A stretch of 64,000 bases of DNA from Helicobacter rappini (GTDB lineage: Bacteria > Campylobacterota > Campylobacteria > Campylobacterales > Helicobacteraceae). The notes beneath the pieces were generated by a model, which saw nothing but the letters and a program-made list of their open reading frames with translations, was not told the DNA's origin and did no database searches. Positions 45,951 through 55,134 of this stretch are shown piece after piece. Position numbers and translations under genes: made by a program. The stretch covers positions 24,445-88,444 of the forward strand of contig NZ_FZPK01000014.1 of NCBI RefSeq assembly GCF_900198625.1, in the 5' to 3' direction. The first letter of the stretch is position 1. Each line of letters opens with the position of its first letter.

Positions 45951-46772
45951 AAAATATGCAACACAATCTAACATCATAATTAGCACCGCAACAGCATTAA
46001 AATATAAAATGGGTTGTTGATACCATTTTTTAGACTCATCACTGATATGAGTATTAAATTTTGATAAAAACCTAAAGAGAGCAAACAAAATATTGCCAAA
46101 AAATAATGCGATGAAAGATAAAACAAAAACTAAACGATATATACTCGCCTTATCAATATTGGATAGAGCTGAAGTGGAAAAGGTGAAACCGCCAACAAAA
46201 GCTAAGACAATGGAAGCAAAAATCCCTAAAATTGTTATATATTGTGTTTGTTGCTTGTTAAGTTTGTCTTCGATTTTGCTAGATGTCTCTTGTAAGTTAT
46301 TGAATTTATCTTGCAGTTCATTGCTTTTGCTGTTAAGTTTGTCTTCGATTTTGCTAGATGTCTCTTGTAAGTTATTGAATTTATCTTGCAGTTCATTGCT
46401 TTTGCTGTTAAGTTTGTCAAAATTTTTACTAGAATCTCCAAGTCGCAGAATCTCTAAATTGATATGATCGAGCAGTTTTTCAAGCTTATATTTTACTTGA
46501 TTTAGCGTATCGTCAGTGCTAGATTTTTGAACGGATTCTTCAAGTGTTCTTAGATTTTGTCCAAGTATAGCGAGTCCATCTTCTTCACTATCGCTTTTTT
46601 CTAAAATTATTTTTGTGATTTGTGAGTATTTGTGCCTATACCCATCTTGATAAATATTTTTTAGGTCTTTAATGATGCATTCTGCTTCATTTGGATCAAA
46701 TTGTCGTGACTCACACAATTTAGCAATGATGTTTTTTATTTTGTCATCCAATATGTCATTGCTACTACTCAT
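45930..46772 (-). CDS. Coiled-coil membrane protein paired with Panacea-domain gene
   Basis: The first 95 residues are soluble and helical. About residues 95-175 form a coiled coil, including a perfect 25-residue tandem repeat (SNELQDKFNNLQETSSKIED twice). Three hydrophobic helices close the protein: ITILGIFASIVLAFVGGFTF, LVFVLSFIALFFGNILFALF and ILYFNAVAVLIMMLDCVAYF. It starts 3 bases after the Panacea-domain gene, so the two form a small operon. By analogy with Panacea toxin-antitoxin pairs it could be a membrane-acting effector, but its family is not recognised. It lies antisense between hsdS and hsdR. Confidence 0.65.
   Translation of the reverse strand: MSSSNDILDDKIKNIIAKLCESRQFDPNEAECIIKDLKNIYQDGYRHKYSQITKIILEKSDSEEDGLAILGQNLRTLEESVQKSSTDDTLNQVKYKLEKLLDHINLEILRLGDSSKNFDKLNSKSNELQDKFNNLQETSSKIEDKLNSKSNELQDKFNNLQETSSKIEDKLNKQQTQYITILGIFASIVLAFVGGFTFSTSALSNIDKASIYRLVFVLSFIALFFGNILFALFRFLSKFNTHISDESKKWYQQPILYFNAVAVLIMMLDCVAYFLFKDCL
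46258..46407. repeat. Perfect 75-bp tandem repeat (two copies) in the coiled-coil gene
   Basis: 46258-46332 and 46333-46407 are identical. The unit is 25 codons, so copy-number change keeps the frame and only changes coiled-coil length. Confidence 0.95.
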
Positions 46773-46775
46773 AAT

Positions 46776-47192
46776 TTATTTAGCCTCTTTTCTAATCAGT
46801 TCTTTATCAATAATCTTTTTTTGTCCTTTTTGGTAAGTTTTATCCCAAGCACCACCCTCTCTGTGAGTTTCTCCAACAAGATCCCAATACGATTTATTGT
46901 TACATTGCTTTATGGTTTTTGCAATAGTCTCTTTTTCGGCATCACTTAAATCTAATTTTTCTTGATTGTCTGGCACATCAATAGAGTTTGCCCCATAGTC
47001 TCTATATTCCATATAAACATCTCTTACAACAGGACCAAATTGCCAAGCTTCAAAATTATCGTCTATAAGAGATTTCTTATGCTCCTTAATAAAATCAACT
47101 TCAGCAAAATACAATGTTTTTTGTAGTTCTAAGTTGCTTAATCTTTTGCTAGAATTTTTTAAAATATATTTTGCCACATCTGATGCTTTCAT
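46776..47192 (-). CDS. Panacea (DUF4065/SocA-like) domain protein, probable antitoxin
   Basis: The 138-residue protein has the Panacea signature: SDVAKYILKN, LSNLELQKTLYFAEV and FEAWQFGPVVRDVYMEYRDYG. Panacea domains serve as antitoxins for many unrelated toxins (PanAT systems) and SocA is a proteolytic adaptor-antitoxin. It is the first gene of a two-gene operon whose second gene has three membrane helices. The position between hsdS and hsdR recalls the rlo genes of Campylobacter type I loci. The antitoxin role is inferred from domain and context. Confidence 0.78.
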   Translation of the reverse strand: MKASDVAKYILKNSSKRLSNLELQKTLYFAEVDFIKEHKKSLIDDNFEAWQFGPVVRDVYMEYRDYGANSIDVPDNQEKLDLSDAEKETIAKTIKQCNNKSYWDLVGETHREGGAWDKTYQKGQKKIIDKELIRKEAK

Positions 47193-47305
47193 AAAACAAC
47201 ACCCTATTCATAAAGATTTTGGGGTCTATTCTATCATACTTCTTTATAGTTTCGGTATAAAATGTAGTAAAATATCGCTTATTAAGCTAAAGAAAGGACC
47301 AAACA

Positions 47306-50300
47306 ATGTCAAAATTTAACGAAGAGAGCATAGAAGAGCTATTATTAGAGACTTTGGGGAGTTTTGGCTATGAATGCAAAAATGCAAAAGAAGTTGCAAG
47401 GAAAAAAGATGAATGGATTTTAAAAGAGATATTTTTAGATTCTATTATGCGTATAAACTTTGAATCTAAAAGCAATTATGACTTTCTAAGCTTGGAGCAA
47501 AAAGAGCATTTAGCCCTTGAGGCGTATAAAAAGATTCTAGCTTTAAGTGATGAAGAAGACTTAATGAGTGCTAATGCGAAAATGCACGATTATTTGATAG
47601 GCGGCATTACACTAGAAGCAATGGTAAATAGTGAGCAAAGAGGCATTAACCTAGAGTTATTAGACTTTGAGAATGTAGAAAATAACGCCTTTTTAGCACT
47701 CAATCAGTTTGTATTTAGCACAAAAGATTCTGTGCGATGTGATGTTGTGGTATTTGTCAATGGAGTGCCTTTGGTGCTATGTGAGCTAAAACACCCCCTT
47801 GATATAAACGCAGATTTACACAAAGCATATTTACAGATAGAAACCTATAAAGAAAAGGCAAAAGAGCTGTTTATCCCAAATGCGTTGTGTATCATAAGCG
47901 ATGGGGTAGATTCTAAACTTGGCAGTTTGAATGCGGACTTTACACGCTTTCTAAAATGGCAGGGGCAAGGGGATATGCTAAGTGAAAATACGCGTGTTGT
48001 GGATATTTGCGAAGTATTAAAGCCCTGCGTTTTGCTTGATTTCTTACGCTATTTTATCACTTATGAGCAAAGCTACATACAAGATACACAAGGCTATAAA
48101 GAATCTAAACTCAATAAAAAGATCGCCGCATATCATCAATACTATGCTGTAAATAAGGCAATAGAGAGTGCCAGAAAGGCTATGCAAAGCAGTGAAACAA
48201 ACAAAAAAGGCGGTGTAGTATGGCACACTCAAGGCAGTGGCAAAAGTCTATCAATGGTGTTTTTCTGTGCTAAAGCCCTAAAAGAGCTAAACAACCCTAC
48301 GCTTTTACTGCTCACAGATAGGACGGATTTAGATAATCAACTCTTTAATACCTTTGCAAAGTCAAGCACACTTTTACAAACAACGCCTTTGCGATGTGAA
48401 AGCACAAAGGATTTAAAAGAGAAATTCACGCAAAGAAAAGGCGGGATAATCTTTAGCACAATGCAAAAGTTTAGAGATGAAAACGAACGCTTTGAGCTTT
48501 TAAGCCAAAGGGGAGATATTATCGTCATTGCCGATGAAGCCCACCGCACACAATATGGCTTTAGTGCAAGACTGCGTAGTGAATCCCTTGCCTATGGTTA
48601 CGCACAAAATGTCCGCGATGCCCTGCCAAATGCTACTTATATAGGCTTTAGTGGCACACCCATAGAAAAAGATAATGCAAATACGCGAAATGTGTTTGGA
48701 GACTATATAGACATTTATGATTTTCAAAAAGCCGTAGATGATGGTGCAACCCTGCCTTTATTTTATGAAAGTCGTTTAGCAAAGCTTCATCTAAGCGAAG
48801 AGGGCAAAAAGCTTATAGAATCTTTTGATACAGATAACACGCAAGGCAGTCTCTTAAAACTACAAGATATTATCGGGGCAAAAGAGCGACTAAAAAACAT
48901 TGCCAAAGATATTTTAGAGCATTTCAACGCTAGAAAAGAAAAGCTTAAAGGCAAAGCAATGATAGCGTGTTCTAGCAGAGAAATTGCCGTGGATTTGTAT
49001 AATGAGCTAGTAGAGCTTGAGCCAAGTTTGCATAGTGATGATTACACAACAGGCAGGGCAAAGGTCATCATCACTTCAAGTGCAAGTGATGGTGCAAAGC
49101 TATCAAAGTTTCACACAAGCAAAGAAGAGCAAAGATATATCGCAAATAGGGCAAATGATATAAATGACTGCCTAGAGTTTATCATCGTTTGTGATATGTG
49201 GCTAACAGGCTTTGATGCACCACCCTTGCATACACTCTATATTGACAAACCTATGAAAGGACACACCCTTATGCAAGCAATCGCAAGGGTAAATCGCGTG
49301 TATAAGGACAAGCCCTCTGGCTTAATCGTAGATTATATAGGCATTATGGCAGAACTCCAAAAAGCCTTGCAGTTTTACACACAGGGTAAATCGCAAAACT
49401 TCCTTGTAGATAAGCAAAAGCTAGTAGAAGTCGTCTATGAAAAGCACGAAGTATTAAAGCAAATGTTGCACGGCTTTGAGTATATGAAATATTTTCAAGC
49501 AGACACAAGGGGCAAGCTTGACTTACTCTCACAAATCACAGATAAGATTTTAAGTGATGAAGAGTTAAAAAAGCGATTTTTAGATGAGGTGGTAAAGCTT
49601 GTGAAAGCCTATATTATGGTGCTACCAAATGATGAGATTCAGAATCTTTCAAAAGAAATTGCCTTTTTTGAGTTATTAAAAAATCGCATTAAAAAGAGTG
49701 AATACTCCAAAGCCCAAGCTGACAATGCACTCAAACAAAGCCTTATTAAGCAAGTCATTGACAAAGAGCTAGTAAGTGAGGGTATGATAGATATTTTAGA
49801 TAAAAGTCAAATCAAAACAGAAAATATCTCTATCCTTTCAAATGAGTTTTTAGAGGGTATGAGACATTATAAATATCCACATATCGCACTAGAGACTTTA
49901 CGCAAACTCTTAAATGATGAACTGCAAGCACGACTCCCAAAAGAGCTAAAAAGCAAAGGTTTGTATGAAAAACTTCATCAGATTCTAATGCAATATCAAA
50001 ATAAACTCATAGACGCCGCAAAAGTCATTGAAGAGCTAATAGAGCTAAGCCAAGAACTCATCGCAAGTGATGAGAAAAAGCAAGATTCAGGCTTAAGCGA
50101 TTATGAATACGCCTTTTATGAAGCATTGAGTGAGTTTAAGGAAGTAGAAGAGATTATGGGCGTAGAGAAACTGCGTGAGTTAAGCAAAGCGGTATTTTTT
50201 ACGATTAAAGAGAATGCTACGCTTGATTGGACTTTGCGTGAGAGTGTGAGAGCAGAGCTAAGACTTGCGGTAAAAAAGGTGCTAAAGAAATACGGCTATC

Positions 50301-50383
50301 CGCCAAATAGCATACAGCTAGGCGTAGATAATGCCATCAAACAAGCCGAGCTTATCGCACAAGAGCTAGCGGATAAGGAATAA
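47306..50383 (+). CDS. hsdR: Type I restriction enzyme motor/endonuclease subunit
   Basis: HsdR translocates and cuts unmethylated DNA. The nuclease domain has DVVVFVNGVPLVLCELKHP, the PD-(D/E)XK core. The helicase domain has VVWHTQGSGKSLSMVF (Walker A), IVIADEAHRTQYG (DEAH) and FSGTPIEKD, and later TGFDAPPLHTLYIDKPM and LMQAIARVNRVYKDK. At 1025 residues it is complete. It is separated from hsdS by the oppositely oriented two-gene insert and so has its own promoter region (47193-47305), with GAAAGGA before the ATG. Confidence 0.95.
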   Translation: MSKFNEESIEELLLETLGSFGYECKNAKEVARKKDEWILKEIFLDSIMRINFESKSNYDFLSLEQKEHLALEAYKKILALSDEEDLMSANAKMHDYLIGGITLEAMVNSEQRGINLELLDFENVENNAFLALNQFVFSTKDSVRCDVVVFVNGVPLVLCELKHPLDINADLHKAYLQIETYKEKAKELFIPNALCIISDGVDSKLGSLNADFTRFLKWQGQGDMLSENTRVVDICEVLKPCVLLDFLRYFITYEQSYIQDTQGYKESKLNKKIAAYHQYYAVNKAIESARKAMQSSETNKKGGVVWHTQGSGKSLSMVFFCAKALKELNNPTLLLLTDRTDLDNQLFNTFAKSSTLLQTTPLRCESTKDLKEKFTQRKGGIIFSTMQKFRDENERFELLSQRGDIIVIADEAHRTQYGFSARLRSESLAYGYAQNVRDALPNATYIGFSGTPIEKDNANTRNVFGDYIDIYDFQKAVDDGATLPLFYESRLAKLHLSEEGKKLIESFDTDNTQGSLLKLQDIIGAKERLKNIAKDILEHFNARKEKLKGKAMIACSSREIAVDLYNELVELEPSLHSDDYTTGRAKVIITSSASDGAKLSKFHTSKEEQRYIANRANDINDCLEFIIVCDMWLTGFDAPPLHTLYIDKPMKGHTLMQAIARVNRVYKDKPSGLIVDYIGIMAELQKALQFYTQGKSQNFLVDKQKLVEVVYEKHEVLKQMLHGFEYMKYFQADTRGKLDLLSQITDKILSDEELKKRFLDEVVKLVKAYIMVLPNDEIQNLSKEIAFFELLKNRIKKSEYSKAQADNALKQSLIKQVIDKELVSEGMIDILDKSQIKTENISILSNEFLEGMRHYKYPHIALETLRKLLNDELQARLPKELKSKGLYEKLHQILMQYQNKLIDAAKVIEELIELSQELIASDEKKQDSGLSDYEYAFYEALSEFKEVEEIMGVEKLRELSKAVFFTIKENATLDWTLRESVRAELRLAVKKVLKKYGYPPNSIQLGVDNAIKQAELIAQELADKE

Positions 50384-50424
50384 TTGCAGAGTAAAACAAC
50401 TTATTATGCTAACTTTTCTTGCCA

Positions 50425-50510
50425 CTTGTCATACTGGTTATTCTTGTCATACTGACTCTCCCCCTTGTCATACTGAGCGTAGCGAAGTATCTAAAATTTA
50501 TAACGGAGCG
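50425..50510. repeat. Intergenic CTTGTCATACTG repeats
   Basis: CTTGTCATACTG occurs at 50425, 50443 and 50464, and the last copy continues AGCGTAGCGAAGTATCT. Comparable TGTCATxCTGAGCG-type sequences recur in intergenic regions of many bacteria. Here they fill the gap between hsdR and the EamA gene. Confidence 0.7.
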
Positions 50511-50677
50511 TAATAATGGAATCTTGTAATACAGAATCTAATCTTATCATTTTGAGCTAATTCGAAAAATCTAGTATAGATTCTAAAAACCAAAACAATG
50601 TAATTAAACATTTTAAAGACTGCATATTCTATATTTTTTCCTATAATTCTAGAATCTAAATCTCTAGGACTTCATCT

Positions 50678-51682
50678 ATGACAAATAATCAAGTCTCTAT
50701 TACAATAGATTCTAAAAAGCATACTAAAGATTCTATAAATAAAAGTCAAGTTTTAAATAATATAGAATCTAGCCCAATAGATTCTATCTCTAAAAAAAAG
50801 TTATTTAAACTTCCAAAGATTCCCAAAAATTCTAGCTTTTTTATTATTCTTGCATTCCTTGCAGAAAGTTTCATAATCTATGCGAGTGTGCTAGTAAAGC
50901 TTACAGATATGTCACCTATAAACTTAGGATTCTATCGCATAGTCTTGGCGTTGCCCGTTTTCTGGCTTATGGCAAATGCACGACAAAATGTCTTTAAGAT
51001 TCCATTCAAAGATATTGCTTTTATGATGCTTGCGGGAATATTTTTTGCCTTTGATTTATTGTTTTTTAATATTGCATTGCGGCATACAAGTGTAGCAAAT
51101 GTGAATCTTTTTGGCTCTCTTGCGTGTTTCATTCTCATTCCTATTGGCATTTTCTTCTTTAAGGAAAAGTTTAGGAAAAGCCTTTTAATCGGGGCGATTG
51201 TAGCATTTTGTGGCATTGTTGTCTTGGTTGGTGGCAAGGGCGAGTTAAGTGTGGCAACGCCCTTTGGCGACTTTATGGCATTCTTAAGTGTGCTATGTTA
51301 TAGCTCATTTTTAGCTGTGATTTACTCACTAAGAAAACGATATGGGACTTTAGAGATTATGTTTTTTGCTTGCATTGGCTCAAGTCTTACACTTTTAGTC
51401 CTTGCCTTAATTTTTGAGGGCTTTGAAGTCCCAAAAGACATGAAAGACTTTGGTATAATCGCCCTTATTTCTTTATGCGGACAGGTGATTGGACAAGGAT
51501 TTTTCAATTATATTATGGGTAAAGTCAATACACAAACTTCATCTCTTGTGCTACTTTTTTCTCCTATAATTGCGGCGTTAATGGGCTTTTTTATACTTGG
51601 TGAGAAACTTGGTATATTTGAAATATGCGGGATTTGCATTATACTTATTGGTGTGTATTTTGCAAAGAAGGAAAGTTATTAG
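50678..51682 (+). CDS. EamA-family drug/metabolite transporter, copy 1
   Basis: Ten hydrophobic helices in two EamA repeats are visible. Marks are LGFYRIVLALPVFWLMA and ALRHTSVANVNLFGSLACFILIP in the first half and GQVIGQGFFNYIMGK and PIIAALMGFFILGEKL in the second. The N-terminal 50 residues are polar (Ser/Lys/Asn-rich with ISKKKLFKLPKIPKN) and absent from the second copy. The substrate is unknown. It is about 60% alike by eye to the next gene, so a tandem duplication is likely. Confidence 0.82.
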   Translation: MTNNQVSITIDSKKHTKDSINKSQVLNNIESSPIDSISKKKLFKLPKIPKNSSFFIILAFLAESFIIYASVLVKLTDMSPINLGFYRIVLALPVFWLMANARQNVFKIPFKDIAFMMLAGIFFAFDLLFFNIALRHTSVANVNLFGSLACFILIPIGIFFFKEKFRKSLLIGAIVAFCGIVVLVGGKGELSVATPFGDFMAFLSVLCYSSFLAVIYSLRKRYGTLEIMFFACIGSSLTLLVLALIFEGFEVPKDMKDFGIIALISLCGQVIGQGFFNYIMGKVNTQTSSLVLLFSPIIAALMGFFILGEKLGIFEICGICIILIGVYFAKKESY

Positions 51683-51754
51683 AGTGTGTTTAGATTTGTT
51701 TGCCTATATTTTGCTATAGTAGAGAGCAGAAATGCAAAACTATAAGGACTTTAT

Positions 51755-52618
51755 TTGAATCTAAAGCAGTTTAACATTACACTTATAGCCATATTGTCGC
51801 AGGTCGCTACGATTTATTCTAGCGTGCTTATCAAGCTCACTGATATGTCGCCTATGAATTTGGGTTTCTATTCCATTGCTTTGACACTGCCCATTTTTTG
51901 GCTTATGGCAAATATACGCAAAAATATTTTTAAGATTCCATTAAAGGATATTGCACTAATGATGTTTGGCGGAATCTTTTGTGCGTCAGATTTGGTGTTT
52001 TTTAATATCGCTTTGCATAATACAAGTGTCGCAAATGTGAATCTTTTTGCTTCTCTTGCGTGTTTTATTTTGATACCCATTGGTGTGTTCTTTTTTAAGG
52101 AAAGATTCCAAAAGAATTTTGGCATTGCCGCTGGTATAGCCTTTATTGGTGTTATAGTATTGGTTGGTGGTAAGGGTGAACTAAGCGTAGCAACACCATT
52201 TGGGGACTTTATGGCATTTTTAAGTGTTATGTGTTATAGCATATTTTTAAGTGTAGTGTATTCTATGAGAAAGCGTTATGATACCTTAGAGATCACATTT
52301 TTTAGCTATATAGGTGCAGCTAGTTTGCTTTTTATTATGGCTGTGTTTGTTGAGGGTTTTGAAACCCCCAAAGATATGAAAGATTTTTGGGTAATTGCAC
52401 TGATAGCATTTTTTGGACAGGTGATTGGACAAGGATTTTTAAATTTTGTGTTAGGCAAAGCAAGCACACAACTTTCATCTATTTTACTGCTTTTTACACC
52501 CATTGTTGCGGCATTAATGGGTTTTTTTATTCTCGGAGAATATTTGGACGGGATAGAAATGTTAGGTATAGGAATCATTATGGTGGGTATTTATTTGGCA
52601 CGAAAAGGGCTTTATTGA
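51755..52618 (+). CDS. EamA-family drug/metabolite transporter, copy 2
   Basis: Paralogue of the gene before it, sharing KLTDMSPxNLGFY, GGKGELSVATPFGDFMAFL and GQVIGQGFLNFVLGK. No ATG precedes the first membrane helix, so translation probably starts at the TTG at 51755, which has AAGGA 6 bases upstream. It ends LARKGLY. The substrate is unknown; different halves may give different specificity. Confidence 0.8.
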   Translation: MNLKQFNITLIAILSQVATIYSSVLIKLTDMSPMNLGFYSIALTLPIFWLMANIRKNIFKIPLKDIALMMFGGIFCASDLVFFNIALHNTSVANVNLFASLACFILIPIGVFFFKERFQKNFGIAAGIAFIGVIVLVGGKGELSVATPFGDFMAFLSVMCYSIFLSVVYSMRKRYDTLEITFFSYIGAASLLFIMAVFVEGFETPKDMKDFWVIALIAFFGQVIGQGFLNFVLGKASTQLSSILLLFTPIVAALMGFFILGEYLDGIEMLGIGIIMVGIYLARKGLY

Positions 52619-52813
52619 GTGAGTGTATGATTGCGGTTTTGTTACTATGATTAGGAAGTGTGTTGTTATGATACTTATATGATTTATTGTCTGCTAAACT
52701 TTCTGGTTAATTGCGAATGAATACTTATCTAACATTTAATTAACTTTCAATCATACAAATATTAAGCAAAGTATATTATAATATAGCTTCATTTTAATTT
52801 TTCAGGAGATAAT

Positions 52814-53449
52814 ATGTTTGAATTAAGAAAATTACCCTATGAGACTAATGCGTTTGGAGACTTCCTTACCCCTACGACTTTTGAATATCACTATGGTAAG
52901 CATCATCAAACCTATGTAACAAATCTAAATAACCTTATCAAAGGTGGTGAGTTTGAGAATGCAGAATTGTATGATATTATCAAAAAGTCAAATGGTGGTC
53001 TTTTTAATAATGCCGCTCAAGTATATAATCACGACTTCTATTGGGATTGCATCTCACCAAGTAAAACAGATATAAGTGCTGATTTGAGTGCAGCGATTAA
53101 TGCAGAGTTTGGTTCGCTTGAAGGCTTTAAAGAGAAGTTTATACAAGCTGCGACAACTCTATTTGGTGCTGGTTGGTGCTGGCTTGTGTATAACTTGACT
53201 ACAAAAAAGTTAGAAATCGTGCAAACAAGCAATGCAGCAACACCTATCACAGATGATAAAGTGCCTTTGCTTGTGGTTGATGTGTGGGAACATGCTTACT
53301 ATATTGATCATAAAAACGCGCGTCCTGCGTATTTGGAGAAGTTTTTCTCACATATCCACTGGGCGTTTGTGTCAAGTGCGTATGAATGGGCTAAAAAGAA
53401 TGGTGTAGAATCTATTAAATTCTATATTAATGGTATTCATAAAAAATAA
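52814..53449 (+). CDS. sodB: Iron superoxide dismutase
   Basis: SodB removes superoxide in the cytoplasm. Metal ligands are seen in FEYHYGKHHQTYV (His26-type), NHDFYWDC and VVDVWEHAYYIDH (Asp and His). GGLFNNAAQVYNHDFYW with FGAGWCWLVYN fits the Fe rather than the Mn form. The length is 211 residues. CAGGAGATAAT precedes the ATG. A strong inverted repeat follows at 53509. Confidence 0.95.
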   Translation: MFELRKLPYETNAFGDFLTPTTFEYHYGKHHQTYVTNLNNLIKGGEFENAELYDIIKKSNGGLFNNAAQVYNHDFYWDCISPSKTDISADLSAAINAEFGSLEGFKEKFIQAATTLFGAGWCWLVYNLTTKKLEIVQTSNAATPITDDKVPLLVVDVWEHAYYIDHKNARPAYLEKFFSHIHWAFVSSAYEWAKKNGVESIKFYINGIHKK

Positions 53450-53508
53450 CTTGCAATGTTAAGCACATAGACATTAAATAGAGATTTTATAATTTCTATA
53501 AATCCAAC

Positions 53509-53532
53509 AGCCAAGCTTTTGAAAGCTTGGCT
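53509..53532. terminator. Bidirectional terminator-like palindrome between sodB and ugd
   Basis: AGCCAAGCTTT and AAAGCTTGGCT form a perfect 11-bp stem with a 2-base centre, between two convergent genes. Neither side has a long T run, so termination strength is uncertain, but the position is as expected for a shared terminator. Confidence 0.55.
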
Positions 53533-53597
53533 AACATATTCCGCAAAGATTCTCAATCTTTTTTGCACTGAGATTTCAAATATACTTAATCTAGTTT

Positions 53598-54941
53598 TTA
53601 TGATTCTATATTTCCAACGCCTATTTGATAATACGCAAAGCCCTTAGATTCTAAGCCACAATGCTGGTAAATATTCCGCCCATCAAAGATAATAGGCTCT
53701 TTTAACAGCTTTGCTATTTCGCCAAAATCAGGACTTCTAAACTCCCGCCATTCAGTCAGCAGCACTAACGCTACACAGCCCTGCAACGCGCTATATTTAC
53801 TCTCCATAAATGTAATAGAAGATAATTTATCTTTGAGATAGAATCTCGCTTGTTCGTATGCCTTTGGGTCATAGGCTTGTATCTTTGCTCCACGCTTAGT
53901 TAGCTCATCTATTAACACCAAAGAGCTTGCCTCACGCATATCATCAGTCTCTGGCTTAAAGCTAAGCCCCCATACACAAAAGCTAAGCCCTTGTAAGTTC
54001 TCCCCAAAATGCCTAACAATCTTTTCTACCAAAAGCATTTTTTGCTTTTCATTGACTTCTTGCACCGCCTGCAAAATCTTTGCCGTGTAGCCCACATCTT
54101 TCGCGCTTTTTTCCAATGCTCTTACATCTTTAGGGAAACAGCTCCCACCATACCCACAGCCCGGGTAAATAAAGCTATATCCTATGCGTGAGTCGCTGCC
54201 TATGCCCTGCCGCACATCATTGATATTTGCCCCCACACGCTCACAGATTTGACTCATCTCATTGATAAAGCTAATCTTTGTAGCAAGCATCGCATTTGCC
54301 GCATATTTTGTCATCTCCGCAGATTCTATCCCCATAGCAATGAGCCTATCACTTTTCAATAAAAATGGTGCATACAAGGCTTTCATCACTTCTAATGCCC
54401 TTGTAGAATCTGTGCCGATAACCACTCTATCTGGACTCATAAAGTCTTTAATCGCAACGCCTTCCTTAAGAAACTCAGGGTTGCTTACGACATCAAAGGC
54501 GATATGAGAATCTTGCCTTTTTGCTAAAGCAGATTCTATGATTCTTCTCACCTCCCTAGCCGTCCCCACCGGCACCGTGCTTTTATCCACCACCACGACA
54601 TATTCTCGCTCTATATGACTGCCAATGTCTCGTGCCACAGCTCTAACAAAGCTTAAATCCGCACTGCCATCTTCGCCCATAGGTGTGCCAACAGCGATAA
54701 AAATCACTTCCGCATTTGAGATGGCTTCCTTTTTATCCGTGCTAAAACGCAAAGTTTTAAGCCTAACATTCTCACGCACCATTTCTTCTAAGCCCGGCTC
54801 ATAGATAGGGATTTTTCCCTGCTTTAAAGATTCTATCTTTTTAGAATCCACATCAAGGCAAATCACTTCATTTCCCATTTGGGCAAAACACGCCCCAGCC
54901 ACAAGTCCTACATACCCACTACCAATAATCGTAACCTGCAT
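53598..54941 (-). CDS. ugd: UDP-glucose 6-dehydrogenase
   Basis: Ugd oxidises UDP-glucose twice to UDP-glucuronate for surface polysaccharides. The NAD site is TIIGSGYVGLVAGACFAQMG. VDKSTVPVGTA, NPEFLKEG and the catalytic cysteine block GCGYGGSCFPKD follow. WGLSFKPETDDMREA is the second family signature. The 447-residue length is normal. It is monocistronic and not adjacent to the main glycan locus. Confidence 0.95.
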   Translation of the reverse strand: MQVTIIGSGYVGLVAGACFAQMGNEVICLDVDSKKIESLKQGKIPIYEPGLEEMVRENVRLKTLRFSTDKKEAISNAEVIFIAVGTPMGEDGSADLSFVRAVARDIGSHIEREYVVVVDKSTVPVGTAREVRRIIESALAKRQDSHIAFDVVSNPEFLKEGVAIKDFMSPDRVVIGTDSTRALEVMKALYAPFLLKSDRLIAMGIESAEMTKYAANAMLATKISFINEMSQICERVGANINDVRQGIGSDSRIGYSFIYPGCGYGGSCFPKDVRALEKSAKDVGYTAKILQAVQEVNEKQKMLLVEKIVRHFGENLQGLSFCVWGLSFKPETDDMREASSLVLIDELTKRGAKIQAYDPKAYEQARFYLKDKLSSITFMESKYSALQGCVALVLLTEWREFRSPDFGEIAKLLKEPIIFDGRNIYQHCGLESKGFAYYQIGVGNIES

Positions 54942-55093
54942 TTGTATCCTTTATATGCTATCAACTTGATATATTTTAATAAAAGCTAAATTATAACAAA
55001 CCTTATACAATATCCTTTAGCAAATACATTTAGATTCCAAACAATACGGCTAAAACTAAGTCTAATATCTATCTCATCTCTATTCACCGCATT

Positions 55094-55126
55094 TTATGCT
55101 AAAATTATCACTATATTTTAGCATAA
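55094..55126. promoter_or_regulatory. 12-bp inverted repeat abutting the phoH-like ribosome-binding site
   Basis: TTATGCTAAAAT (55094-55105) and ATTTTAGCATAA (55115-55126) are perfect inverted copies with a 9-base spacer. The right arm touches AAGGGG, the ribosome-binding site of the gene starting at 55135. It could be a regulator's operator or an mRNA hairpin controlling translation. Confidence 0.55.
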
Positions 55127-55134
55127 GGGGCGTA

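Noticed and set aside
50425..50510. Possible CRISPR array
   Set aside because: Only three short repeats with spacers of 6 and 9 bases and no cas genes; not a CRISPR.
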